A stretch of 10,393 nucleotides of DNA from an uncultured Bacteroidales bacterium (lineage in GTDB: Bacteria; Bacteroidota; Bacteroidia; Bacteroidales; UBA932): NCBI GenBank assembly GCA_902461985.1, contig CABQAB010000042.1, positions 1-10,393 of the forward strand, in the 5' to 3' direction. A model generated the notes under the pieces. The model was not told the DNA's origin, searched no databases, and worked only from the letters and a program-made list of their open reading frames with translations. Positions 1 to 7,300 of the stretch are shown here, one piece after another (within the stretch, counting starts at the first letter, position 1; each line of letters begins with the position of its first letter). Made by a program: the position numbers and the translations under genes.

Positions 1-927
1 AGCCGCTCCGTCCTTCAGAATGTCGAATGAGGCGATGTCTGCCGGATTGACGTTCTGCAGACTTCCTCCAGGGATGCCGTCGATAACGATAAGAGGACCG
101 AGACCGGCCTGACGGGAACTGACTCCGCGAACCTGGATGCTTGACATGGAGTTCGGGTCGGCTGAGCCGGTGTTCACAATCGACACGCCCGAAACCTTGC
201 CCTTGATGAGCGCCGCCGGGTCTGCCGCGCTGATGCTGAGAAAATTCTTCTCGCCCACATGGGTAATCGCCGATGTGAGCTCCTTCTTGTCCATTGTCCC
301 GTAGCCTATCACGACAACTTCGTTCAGGATGTTGATGTCCTCCCTCAGGGTGACGTTCATTTCACCTGAATTGTCCACAGGCATAGTCACCGAATTGAAT
401 CCAATGTAGGAAAATTCGAGCCTGGTGCCTGCAGGTACTTCAATCTCATAATTTCCGTCTATGTCGGTGACCACTCCGTCTTTGCCGTTGTTCCAGAGGA
501 CGGAAGCCCCCGCCAGAGGCTCACCTTTGGCATCAGTCACTCTGCCCCGGACCCTAAGCTTTGCCCCCCCCGATTGGGAATACGGCTTTGCTTTCGGAGC
601 CATGGAAATCACGATGTTCGATTTCTGTATTTCGTAGGCGATTCCGAGCGGAGTCAGCAAAGCGCTGCAGACCTCTTCAGTGGTGGCATTCTTGATTTTG
701 ATGCTGACGTTCCTTGAATAGTCGACGTCTTTGTTGAAGAAAAGATACTGTGTCTGACGTTCTATATCCGTCAATGCCTGTTTGAGAGGCACGTTCTTCA
801 ATGACAGGGTGACACGTTTTTCCTGCTTTGAAGACTTTGCGTCAAGCTTTTGCATACCGCCGGCGCAAAGAACGGATACAAAACAAACCATTCCACATAA
901 CACTTTGTGGAGAAATGTTTTTTTCAT
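1..927 (-). CDS. SusC/RagA-like TonB-dependent outer membrane receptor with STN signalling domain (3' part beyond window)
   Basis: N-terminal 309 residues of a TonB-linked outer membrane receptor that imports a glycan, siderophore or other ligand with a SusD-type partner (not in the window). The ATG at 925-927 is followed by a signal peptide (MKKTF, then a hydrophobic stretch to about residue 23). Residues 38-109 resemble the secretin/TonB short N-terminal (STN) domain that contacts FecR-type anti-sigma factors. Residues 126-195 are a carboxypeptidase-D-regulatory-like beta-sandwich (RVRGRVTDAKGEPLAGASV). The SusC signature EVVVIGYGT is at 203-211, followed by the plug domain with IKGKVSGVSI, VRGVSS, LIVIDGIPGG and FDILKDGAA at the window edge. 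The STN domain and the fecR gene 131 bp upstream on the same strand mark a signal-transducing receptor. No convincing TAnnTTTG promoter was seen in 928-1058, so it may be read from an ECF-dependent promoter or through fecR. The ligand cannot be told. Confidence 0.95.
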   Translation of the reverse strand, partial: MKKTFLHKVLCGMVCFVSVLCAGGMQKLDAKSSKQEKRVTLSLKNVPLKQALTDIERQTQYLFFNKDVDYSRNVSIKIKNATTEEVCSALLTPLGIAYEIQKSNIVISMAPKAKPYSQSGGAKLRVRGRVTDAKGEPLAGASVLWNNGKDGVVTDIDGNYEIEVPAGTRLEFSYIGFNSVTMPVDNSGEMNVTLREDINILNEVVVIGYGTMDKKELTSAITHVGEKNFLSISAADPAALIKGKVSGVSIVNTGSADPNSMSSIQVRGVSSRQAGLGPLIVIDGIPGGSLQNVNPADIASFDILKDGAA

Positions 928-1058
928 ACTTTTGCAGAATATTTTGGTAATAAGTTCTTTAGTGTTTTATCGGGCTTTTACCTTCGGCCTGCGGATGGGG
1001 GAAACATACGCAGGCTTTTTGCGGTTCTGCCGCATTATGTGTTTTTGTCCATAGGCAT

Positions 1059-2018
1059 TTACTTTATATAAATTATTCCGTTCTGTCTGTCATTGGTGTA
1101 GCTGAAACCGGACATGCTGCTGAGCAGCCCCATAGCATGGTCGATTCCATCCGATATTCTCACTTTTCCGCCGACATATCTTATTTCTGGCATATCAGTT
1201 CTCTGAACGATTATTTTCACTCCGTAGGCGTTTTCAATCTTCCTGACAATCTTGCCGAAGTCGGTTCCGCTTATGTCGAGAATGCCGTCCACCCACAGAA
1301 TGGACTCTGAAGCATCAACCTTTTCCACTGACAGAGCACCATTGTGCATAAAAACTTTATGGTCCGGAGTGATTGTCACACTTTTTCCCGGGTCGTTCAG
1401 GCTTGTCACCTTGACACTTCCTTCAATGAGGGTGGTGCTGAACTCTTCCTCGTCCGCATACACGTCGAAAACGGTTCCCAGCACCTCGATATCGGCAGAG
1501 CCTGTACTGACCACGAACGGCCGGCGCTCATCCCTCGTCACCTCAAAGCAGGCTTCACCTTCAAGATGGACTTCGCGTGAAGAAGACGAGAATGACTGGG
1601 GATATTTGAGTTTTGCGCCTGAATTGAGCTTCGCGACCGTTCCATCCTCCAATGTGATGTCCATACGGTGTCCTGCAGGAATTTCAAGCGTAATCATCGA
1701 TTCTGCCAGTTTGTTGTCGTATCTCTCGTCCGCGGAGAACCATATTCCTACTGCAATTACGGCTACGGCAGCTACGTTCGCAAGGGCATACAGAACCTTG
1801 CGGACCCTGCTTTTTCCACCGGCCGGTTGCAGAGAAGCTCCCGTTTCAAAAAGACTGATCGGAGCGGTCATCACAAAGGCCTCATAGAGTTCACTCGCCT
1901 CCCGAAAAAGCTTTTTGTTTTCTTCGTTGTTTTCCAGCCATTCAGAAATGGCGATTTTCTCTTCACGGGACGCTTTTCCTCTGAAATATTTGTACAAACT
2001 GTCCTCTGTAATATCCAT
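1059..2018 (-). CDS. FecR-family anti-sigma factor
   Basis: Inner-membrane anti-sigma factor of 319 residues, normal for Bacteroidota FecR proteins. The cytoplasmic N-terminus (MDITEDSLYKYFRGKASREE, then SEWLENNEENKKLF) is the sigma-binding region. One membrane segment lies at about residues 75-95. The periplasmic FecR domain covers about 108-205, with IPAGHRMDITLEDGTVAKLN, YPQSF, VHLEGEACFEV, PFVVST and VLGTVFDVYA. The last 75 residues (DISGTDFGKIVRKIENAYGVK to GIIYIK) match the C-terminal DUF4974 domain usual in this phylum. By family knowledge it holds the ECF sigma factor until the receptor's STN domain signals through the periplasm. It lies directly upstream of the receptor on the same strand and divergent from the sigma gene at 2202. 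The start is the ATG at 2016-2018; no strong Shine-Dalgarno sequence is present, which is usual in this phylum. Confidence 0.93.
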   Translation of the reverse strand: MDITEDSLYKYFRGKASREEKIAISEWLENNEENKKLFREASELYEAFVMTAPISLFETGASLQPAGGKSRVRKVLYALANVAAVAVIAVGIWFSADERYDNKLAESMITLEIPAGHRMDITLEDGTVAKLNSGAKLKYPQSFSSSSREVHLEGEACFEVTRDERRPFVVSTGSADIEVLGTVFDVYADEEEFSTTLIEGSVKVTSLNDPGKSVTITPDHKVFMHNGALSVEKVDASESILWVDGILDISGTDFGKIVRKIENAYGVKIIVQRTDMPEIRYVGGKVRISDGIDHAMGLLSSMSGFSYTNDRQNGIIYIK

Positions 2019-2041
2019 CGCAGCATGTATTTTATACCTGT

Positions 2042-2072
2042 TCTATATAGAAGAGTACTCGAACTGCACAAA
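2042..2072 (-). promoter_or_regulatory. possible fecR promoter
   Basis: On the minus strand TTTG (2069-2072) is followed after 19 bases by TATATAGA (2042-2049), about 24 bases before the fecR start. The spacing suits the Bacteroidota primary-sigma promoter, but the -7 element matches TAnnTTTG only at its TA, so this is weak. An ECF-type promoter is an alternative. Confidence 0.27.
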
Positions 2073-2136
2073 TTGACGCGAAAATTTCAACTTTTTTATC
2101 ATCTGCCGCGAAAGAGGGAAAAAACCTCCTGCAGGC

Positions 2137-2167
2137 TTGTAATTTCTCATTGCTTTCTATACCTTTG
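2137..2167 (+). promoter_or_regulatory. probable promoter of the ECF sigma gene
   Basis: TTG (2137-2139, in CTTG) is followed after 20 bases by TACCTTTG (2160-2167), a full match to the Bacteroidota -7 element TAnnTTTG. It lies 34 bases before the sigma start codon, leaving a short leader. A purine-rich GGAAAGAAAA at 2178-2187 may help ribosome binding, though it is rather far upstream. A primary-sigma promoter here would give a basal supply of sigma factor held by FecR. Confidence 0.5.
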
Positions 2168-2201
2168 TCCACCCCGCGGAAAGAAAACATGTCTCTTTCA
2201 T

Positions 2202-2771
2202 ATGCCACAGATCAAGAAAACTTACACGATTGCCGATGACGCCTTGCAGCATATCTTTGCAGAGCGCCCCAGATTCATCGCACTGGCCGTAAGATATATA
2301 GGAGACCGGGACGAGGCTGAGGACATTTTCCAGAACTGCGCTTTGGACCTTATGAAAACCTTGCAGGGGGACAAGGAAATCGAAAACCTTGACGCATACT
2401 TCGCCTGTGCCATCAAAAACAGATGCCGCCGCCACATACTGCAGCGGGACAGCGAAACTCAGATGAAGACCCTCAGGGAGCAGGAACTCGAATATCTTTC
2501 GCATCTCGACAATTATGAGGCCGACAAAAGAATGGACTGCGCCACACTACTGGACAACTGCAGGGAAAGGCTGCCGGAACTGACATTCGAAGTTTACGCG
2601 GACAAAAAATTCAACGGACTTGACTATAAAACTATTGCCCGGAAATTCAACATAACGGAACGCCGGGTGAATACAGAAATACAGAAAGCCTCCAAAGTCT
2701 TCCGGGAAGAATTCAGCTGCTACAGCCTCAAATATCTCACGCTTCTCGCTCTCCTGTTCCTTCACATTTGA
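2202..2771 (+). CDS. ECF RNA polymerase sigma factor (Bacteroidota FecI-like)
   Basis: A 189-residue ECF sigma-70 factor, expected to drive the receptor operon when FecR releases it. Region 2 covers about residues 18-85 (RFIALAVRYIGDRDEAEDIF, then LDAYFACAIKNRCRRHI). Region 4 covers about 115-170 with the helix-turn-helix DYKTIARKFNITERRVNTEI and QKASKVFREEF. The open frame reaches far upstream, but similarity begins at the ATG 2202-2204, which sits just behind a TAnnTTTG promoter; the longer frame overlaps fecR and is not protein-like. The C-terminus is hydrophobic (YLTLLALLFLHI, residues 178-189). A diverged copy of exactly this end lies at 4290-4328, behind the next gene. The gene is divergent from its presumed anti-sigma factor, whereas these pairs are more often co-directional. 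Identification is firm; the promoters it serves are inferred from position. Confidence 0.92.
   Translation: MPQIKKTYTIADDALQHIFAERPRFIALAVRYIGDRDEAEDIFQNCALDLMKTLQGDKEIENLDAYFACAIKNRCRRHILQRDSETQMKTLREQELEYLSHLDNYEADKRMDCATLLDNCRERLPELTFEVYADKKFNGLDYKTIARKFNITERRVNTEIQKASKVFREEFSCYSLKYLTLLALLFLHI
2733..2771 (+). repeat. 39-bp direct repeat, copy 1 (3' end of the sigma gene)
   Basis: The last 13 codons of the sigma gene, TAT CTC ACG through CAC ATT TGA. They recur at 4290-4328 with 33 of 39 bases identical and no gap. Similarity stops right after TGA and just before TAT in both copies. The two copies bracket the DUF4143 ATPase gene. Confidence 0.8.
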
Positions 2772-2797
2772 GCATCACCGGGAGCTGAAAAACTGTA

Positions 2798-2885
2798 ACA
2801 TTTTCCATTTTCCGACAATTTCCCGCTAAAACATTTTCCATTTTCCGACAAATTCCAGCTAAAACATTTTCCATTTTTCGACAAA
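2798..2885 (+). repeat. 33-bp tandem repeat (2.7 copies) upstream of the ATPase gene
   Basis: Unit 1 is 2798-2830 and unit 2 is 2831-2863; they differ at 2 of 33 positions. Unit 3 begins at 2864 and matches for about 22 bases with one change before merging into the promoter. The shared core reads ACATTTTCCATTTTCCGACA. The period is exactly 33, about three helical turns, so the same DNA face is presented three times. Unit 3 contains the -33 element of the presumed promoter, which suggests an operator array. A recognition sequence for movement of the cassette is another possibility. Confidence 0.85.
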
Positions 2886-2898
2886 ATACTTATTTTTG
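2868..2898 (+). promoter_or_regulatory. promoter of the DUF4143 ATPase gene
   Basis: TATTTTTG (2891-2898) is a full match to the Bacteroidota -7 element TAnnTTTG. TTTC at 2868-2871, 19 bases upstream, stands where TTTG is expected. The start codon is 23 bases after the -7 element, giving a very short leader. The -33 element lies in the third tandem repeat unit, so a protein bound there would compete with RNA polymerase. Confidence 0.55.
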
Positions 2899-2921
2899 CC
2901 GTAGATGAACAGTTTTCAGTT

Positions 2922-4286
2922 ATGCCAGAAAAAATATTCAAACGCAAAATCTACACAAGAATGCTTCAATGGAAGCATGAGAGTGACGGGCACACGGCTC
3001 TTTTGATAAAAGGTGCGCGGCGAATCGGGAAATCAACTATTGTCGAGGAATTTGCCCGCAAGGAGTATGAATCCTGCATCATCATAGATTTTTCGATAGC
3101 AGACGATGCGGTCAAAGAGTTGTTTGCACATATTTCTGATCTGAATTACTTTTTTTTACGAATCCAGTCATTGTTCAATGTGTCACTGCATGAACGAAAA
3201 TCTGTCATAGTATTCGATGAAGTACAATTATATCCTCCAGCACGACAGGCAATCAAGCATCTTGTAAAGGACCACAGATATGACTATATAGAAACCGGTT
3301 CCCTTCTTTCCATCAAAAAAAATGTGAAAGGAATCGTAATACCGAGTGAAGAAACTCGTATCGCGATGTATCCACTTGACTACGAAGAGTTCTTATGGGC
3401 TATCGGCAAGGCTCATACCTATGAGTTTATACGATACTCGTATCAGAACTTCAAGTCTCCGGGAGACGCCGCCAATCGTGGCCTTATGCGCAATTTCCGT
3501 CTATATATGCTGATTGGAGGTATGCCGCAGGCCATAAATGCGTACCTTGAATCAAATGATTTTTCAGTCATAGATGCAGTAAAACGGAATATTCTCGAAC
3601 TGTATATCGATGATTTCCGCAAAATCGACCCGACAGGACGTACTTCACGTTTGTTTACCTCGATTCCGGCAGAACTCTCCCGCAACACAGCACGATATAA
3701 GGTCGGAAGCGTAATTGAAAACGCGACTGCTTTAAGATTCAGTGAATTGCTTATGGATATGGCTGATTCCATGACAGTAAACTTTGCATACCATGCCGAT
3801 GATCCCAATGTAGGATTCTCGCTTCATGCCAATTACAACTATTTCAAGATGTATCTTGCCGATACGGGATTATTCGTTACGCTCGCTTTTATGGACCGCG
3901 ACTATACGGATAACGTAATATATAAAAAACTCCTTTCCGACAAGCTCAGCACCGATTTGGGATATGTTTACGAAAATGCAGTCGCTCAAATGCTTAAAAG
4001 TGCAGGGAATGAGCTTTTTTACTATACGTTCAAGGAAGAAACGTTGAATGAAGATGAACGGACTAAGACTGTACGCAATTATGAAATAGATTTTCTGCTT
4101 TCGCGTAAAGACAAGATATGCCCTGTCGAAGTCAAGTCTTCCGGGTATAACTCACACAAATCACTCGACAAATTCCAGCAGAAGTTTTCAGAAAGAATCC
4201 TTCACAGGTATCTTCTCTACACCAAGGAACTGAAGAAAGACAAGGATATTTTTTGCGTGCCGGCATATATGACGGAATTATTATAA
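2922..4286 (+). CDS. AAA_14 / DUF4143 family ATP-binding protein
   Basis: A 454-residue P-loop ATPase, the usual length for the AAA_14 plus DUF4143 family. Walker A is GARRIGKST at residues 31-39, Walker B is VIVFDE at 95-100, and a sensor-like ETGS is at 124-127. MYPLDYEEFLWA (149-160) and YMLIGGMPQAINAYLE are typical of the family. The C-terminal domain has the PD-(D/E)XK nuclease-fold pattern: EID with D390, then after 12 residues EVK (E403, K405). Whether it cuts DNA is unknown, and the cellular role of the family is not established; such genes are often found in many copies in Bacteroidota genomes. The start is the ATG 2922-2924, behind a full TAnnTTTG element. The gene follows the sigma gene by 150 bp on the same strand but has its own promoter. 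It is AT-richer than the adjacent helicase gene and is bracketed by duplicated sigma-gene ends, which suggests acquisition. Confidence 0.93.
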   Translation: MPEKIFKRKIYTRMLQWKHESDGHTALLIKGARRIGKSTIVEEFARKEYESCIIIDFSIADDAVKELFAHISDLNYFFLRIQSLFNVSLHERKSVIVFDEVQLYPPARQAIKHLVKDHRYDYIETGSLLSIKKNVKGIVIPSEETRIAMYPLDYEEFLWAIGKAHTYEFIRYSYQNFKSPGDAANRGLMRNFRLYMLIGGMPQAINAYLESNDFSVIDAVKRNILELYIDDFRKIDPTGRTSRLFTSIPAELSRNTARYKVGSVIENATALRFSELLMDMADSMTVNFAYHADDPNVGFSLHANYNYFKMYLADTGLFVTLAFMDRDYTDNVIYKKLLSDKLSTDLGYVYENAVAQMLKSAGNELFYYTFKEETLNEDERTKTVRNYEIDFLLSRKDKICPVEVKSSGYNSHKSLDKFQQKFSERILHRYLLYTKELKKDKDIFCVPAYMTELL

Positions 4287-4304
4287 GAGTATCTCACGAT
4301 ACTC
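4287..4304. terminator. perfect hairpin behind the ATPase gene, possible terminator
   Basis: GAGTATC-TCAC-GATACTC forms a perfect 7-bp stem with a 4-base loop, starting on the base after the ATPase stop codon. On the plus strand no T-run follows. On the minus strand, read from the helicase gene, it is followed by CTTATAATAATT, a weak U-rich tail, so it would better serve that gene. It overlaps the sigma-end remnant; the intact sigma gene end (2730-2747) cannot form the same stem. Confidence 0.33.
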
Positions 4305-4328
4305 GCACTTCTGTTACTCCACATTTGA
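4287..4328 (+). pseudogene. remnant of an ECF sigma gene 3' end (39-bp direct repeat, copy 2)
   Basis: Read in frame from 4287 this encodes EYLTILALLLLHI then TGA, against KYLTLLALLFLHI then TGA at the end of the sigma gene. From 4290 to 4328, 33 of 39 bases match 2733-2771 with no gap. Five of the six differences are at third codon positions, the mark of two coding copies diverged under selection rather than of chance or recent duplication. There is no start codon or gene body; the ATPase stop codon abuts it directly. It is either the displaced original tail of the sigma gene or all that is left of a second sigma gene. It ends 15 bases before the convergent helicase stop codon. Confidence 0.75.
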
Positions 4329-4343
4329 TTGGATGTACCTCTT

Positions 4344-7300
4344 CTAAACCTGCTTGACAAGTTTGACAGTCGGCAAAAGAATCGGGATTTCGATGTATCT
4401 CGGGGCAGATTCCGAGGTGTCTGGATTCTCATACCTCCAGAAAAGCAGGAAGCGAACCTTTGACTCCACCGGAACATAGCCGAACTTCGCGAGTTTCCCA
4501 ATCTTATGCCTGAATGCCTCCGAGAATTTTGCCACCGGCTGTGAATATCCGTTAATCTGCGTGGACAGGACGTCACCTGACACTGTAAGTTCATCCCCGG
4601 AACGCAGCCTTGAAATCAGTTCGCCCTTTCCCTTGAAAAACGCAAGATTTACGTCCCTATGCGACATTTGAAGCGACAGTTCGTCAGGCACAGGCCATTC
4701 AGTTGTATCTACAGTCACATTCTGAAGCCTCATGGCATCAAAGATTCCGTTGTCGAAATGTACTGACAGATGTTTCTTCGCCCTCGTCATCCCCACATAA
4801 ACCGCCCTTCTCTCCTTATCGGTGATAGGCTCAGGCATCTTGCGAAGCACGAGATATACATTGTCAAACTCGCAACCCTTGGACTTATGGATGGTTGACA
4901 CAACGACTTCATCCTTGCCATGCCGACTGAAATCGCTCAGTTGCGACTCCCTGAAGAAATTGAAAAGATCGGAGACATACTTTCCGCGAGGATATTCATT
5001 TTCAAACGATGAAATGCAGTCCATACATGTCTGGAAACTCCTTCCTCTACCGTATTCTTCCTCAACCAGCCGTTTCGCATGAGCCCAGACATCATCAAGG
5101 ATGACAGTCGAGCAGTTGGCACGTATGTCGGAATAAAAACAATGAAGTTCCGCAAGGTCATTTAGCGCAAAACTGTCGTTGGATTGAATCAGACGGGCTT
5201 TTCTTCCGGCTCGAATAAGCGAAGCACATACAATCAGAGCATCGTCATTGGTGAGAGTCAGCACAGCTGTAGTCCCGGAAAGGTTGTCCGAAAGAAGTTC
5301 CTTCACTGCCGCAAATTCGTAATTTTCGTTTCTATGTCTTGTCAGACGTACCGATCCTTCGAGTTCCCGGTTCACGCACACAATGGGATTCAACTTCAAG
5401 CGACCGCCTATGGTACGGACAAAAAGATTGGCAAAGTCAATCACCGGAACGCAACTGCGGAAGTTATCAAGCATTGAATAGACCATAGCCCCATAATCCC
5501 GGATCAGACTGCCCATATATTTTGAATCCGAACCACGAAACTCGTATATATTCTGGTCGTCGTCGCCAACCGCGATTACCCTGAGATCTTCGTTATTACG
5601 CACAAGTTCCTGAACCAGAGCAAATTCCTCCTCGCTCATATCTTGAGCCTCGTCGATAACAAGAATCGATTTCGTGATTCTGCAACGCTCCACCTCACCG
5701 GAACGGATGGACTCGACAGCTTTTTTCACCACCTCGTCCGAATCGTCCACAGACCCGATTTTGCCCATCAAGTCAAAGCAATAGGAATGGAACGTGCGGA
5801 TTTCCACATACTCGGCGGCATTCCCTATAAGATCCCGCAGGCGTTTCTTGAACTCAGTGGCTGCAGCCCTCGAAAATGTCAGCATCAGGAGTTGCTCCGA
5901 CTTCACATCCTCCATCAGAATCAACGAAGCGAGTTTGCGGACAAGCAGGTATGTCTTTCCGCTGCCCGGACCGGCCGGGACAACAATAAAGCGCGAATCC
6001 TTGTCCTCTATGACCGAACGCTGGGCCGGAGTTAGACTGCCGAAAATATCGCGGTATTTCTGAGGACTAACGTTTCTGGAAATCTCCTGTTGTTCCATGC
6101 CGTCGAAGTATTTCCGGATAAAAGCCCTGAAATCCATCACAAAATAGTCATGAACAAAGCCCAAAGCCGCTTTTTCGTCAGAAACCATCAGGTTGGCGTA
6201 TTTTCCGACAATATGGATCTGCTGGATACGCTGTTTGTAAAAGGCGTCCAGATTCATATAGTCGTCCTTCTTGTAACGGCTGCGGTTGTCGCGGTTGAGC
6301 CGTTCAATCTGAAGTTTGTTATAAAGGACCATAAAACCGCCCTCTATTGTGACAATTCCGGATTTGGCAAGGAACAGCAAGCTCTCCTCAACATCCGCAA
6401 TTTCCGCGTGCAAGTCTCCGAGCAGAGCGTGCTCATGATTGAACTTATCCATCAGAGACACAAGCGAAAACTGCAATACCTTCTCCTCGCCCTGCCTGTC
6501 CATCGACATCTTGCGGAAACTCCAGACAATATAACGGGAAACCGCGCAACGAAGTTCAAACCTTTCGCGAAACTTTTTGAGCTCGATTTGTGGTTTTATG
6601 TGGATATATTCTTGTGACAGAGCACACTTTTCGATATATCCCTCAATCATCCAGAAAAAGAGGACCGTCCGGATGTCCTTGACTGTGGATTTGCCAATTT
6701 CTTCAGACTCCAACGCATTCTCATTCAATTCTTTAAGCCCATATTGACTCTGCGGGGAATTCTCAAGCACAGTCAGCAGGAACCCCTCAATCCTGAGCAT
6801 AGGTTCAAGCCGCAGGAGAAGATTGTTGCGGATGTAGGCCGTCATGTCATTGTCTGTCGAAAGTATTTTCGAAGAACGCATCTTTTCGACGACACGAATC
6901 ACCTTGCCAGTCTCGATACCGAGCATATCCGAAAGATAGTCAATCCGCGACTCCGCCTCCGCTGTCCCGGCCTGTGCACGGCTGCGTTCCGAAATCAGGG
7001 ATTTGATGATGCGTGTCGCGTCACGTTTCTCATCGTCGCTCATATTGTCGTCGGAGTTGATGGCCTGGACCGCCTGGTCCATATTCTGAGGCCGTATGCT
7101 CGTGGCAAAAATTCTCGGACTATTCATTCCGCGACGGATATAACCTGCATTCTCAAGTGCGGCAATGGCACTCTTCACCTTCGTCTCCACATCCCTGATG
7201 TCATCCCATCCGGCTTTACGGGCAATCTCAAGGGCAGAAATACTGATATTGTCGCGTCTCTGAGTAAGATTCTTGACAGCTCTCCACACCTGATTGATTT

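Larger units (their letters stand above)
2772..4289 (+). mobile_element. putative DUF4143 ATPase cassette inserted between two sigma-gene 3' ends
   Basis: About 1.52 kb holding the 33-bp tandem repeats, a promoter and the AAA_14/DUF4143 gene. It is bounded on the left by the intact sigma stop codon and on the right by a diverged copy of the same gene end. The right boundary lies within a few bases of the ATPase stop codon. Three 60-base samples from the gene counted by hand gave 35, 38 and 42 % G+C, against 47 and 53 % in two samples of the adjacent helicase gene. No transposase, integrase or terminal inverted repeat is visible, so how it moved is unknown. Loss of most of a tandem sigma paralogue would leave a similar trace. 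That the unit is mobile is an inference. Confidence 0.4.

Noticed and set aside
1021..1033. A GCGG-TTCTG-CCGC inverted repeat between fecR and the receptor gene, as terminator or operator.
   Set aside because: The stem is only 4 bp and no T-run follows on either strand; there is too little to support a call.
782..1054. A plus-strand 90-codon frame over the receptor start.
   Set aside because: It is antisense to the receptor's signal peptide and STN region and has no recognisable domain or promoter.
2043..2102. A 19-codon minus-strand frame (MIKKLKFSRQ...) with AGGAGG upstream at 2125-2130, a possible fecR leader peptide.
   Set aside because: The AGGAGG is 22 bases from the ATG, too far to act as a ribosome binding site, and the peptide shows no attenuation feature.
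1668..2201. An upstream extension of the sigma reading frame by 178 codons.
   Set aside because: It lies antisense to fecR, contains the sigma promoter, and has no resemblance to sigma factors; the ATG at 2202 fits domain and promoter.
2762..2947. A 61-codon minus-strand frame with a repeated ENGKCFS peptide.
   Set aside because: The peptide repeat is only the 33-bp DNA repeat read in a frame that stays open because 33 is a multiple of three; it spans a promoter and the start of the ATPase gene.
6198..6214. A 13-base match (ATTTTCCGACAAT) to the 33-bp repeat core inside the helicase gene.
   Set aside because: It is a single copy within conserved coding sequence (HIVGKYAN on the minus strand), with no flanking similarity; chance is enough.
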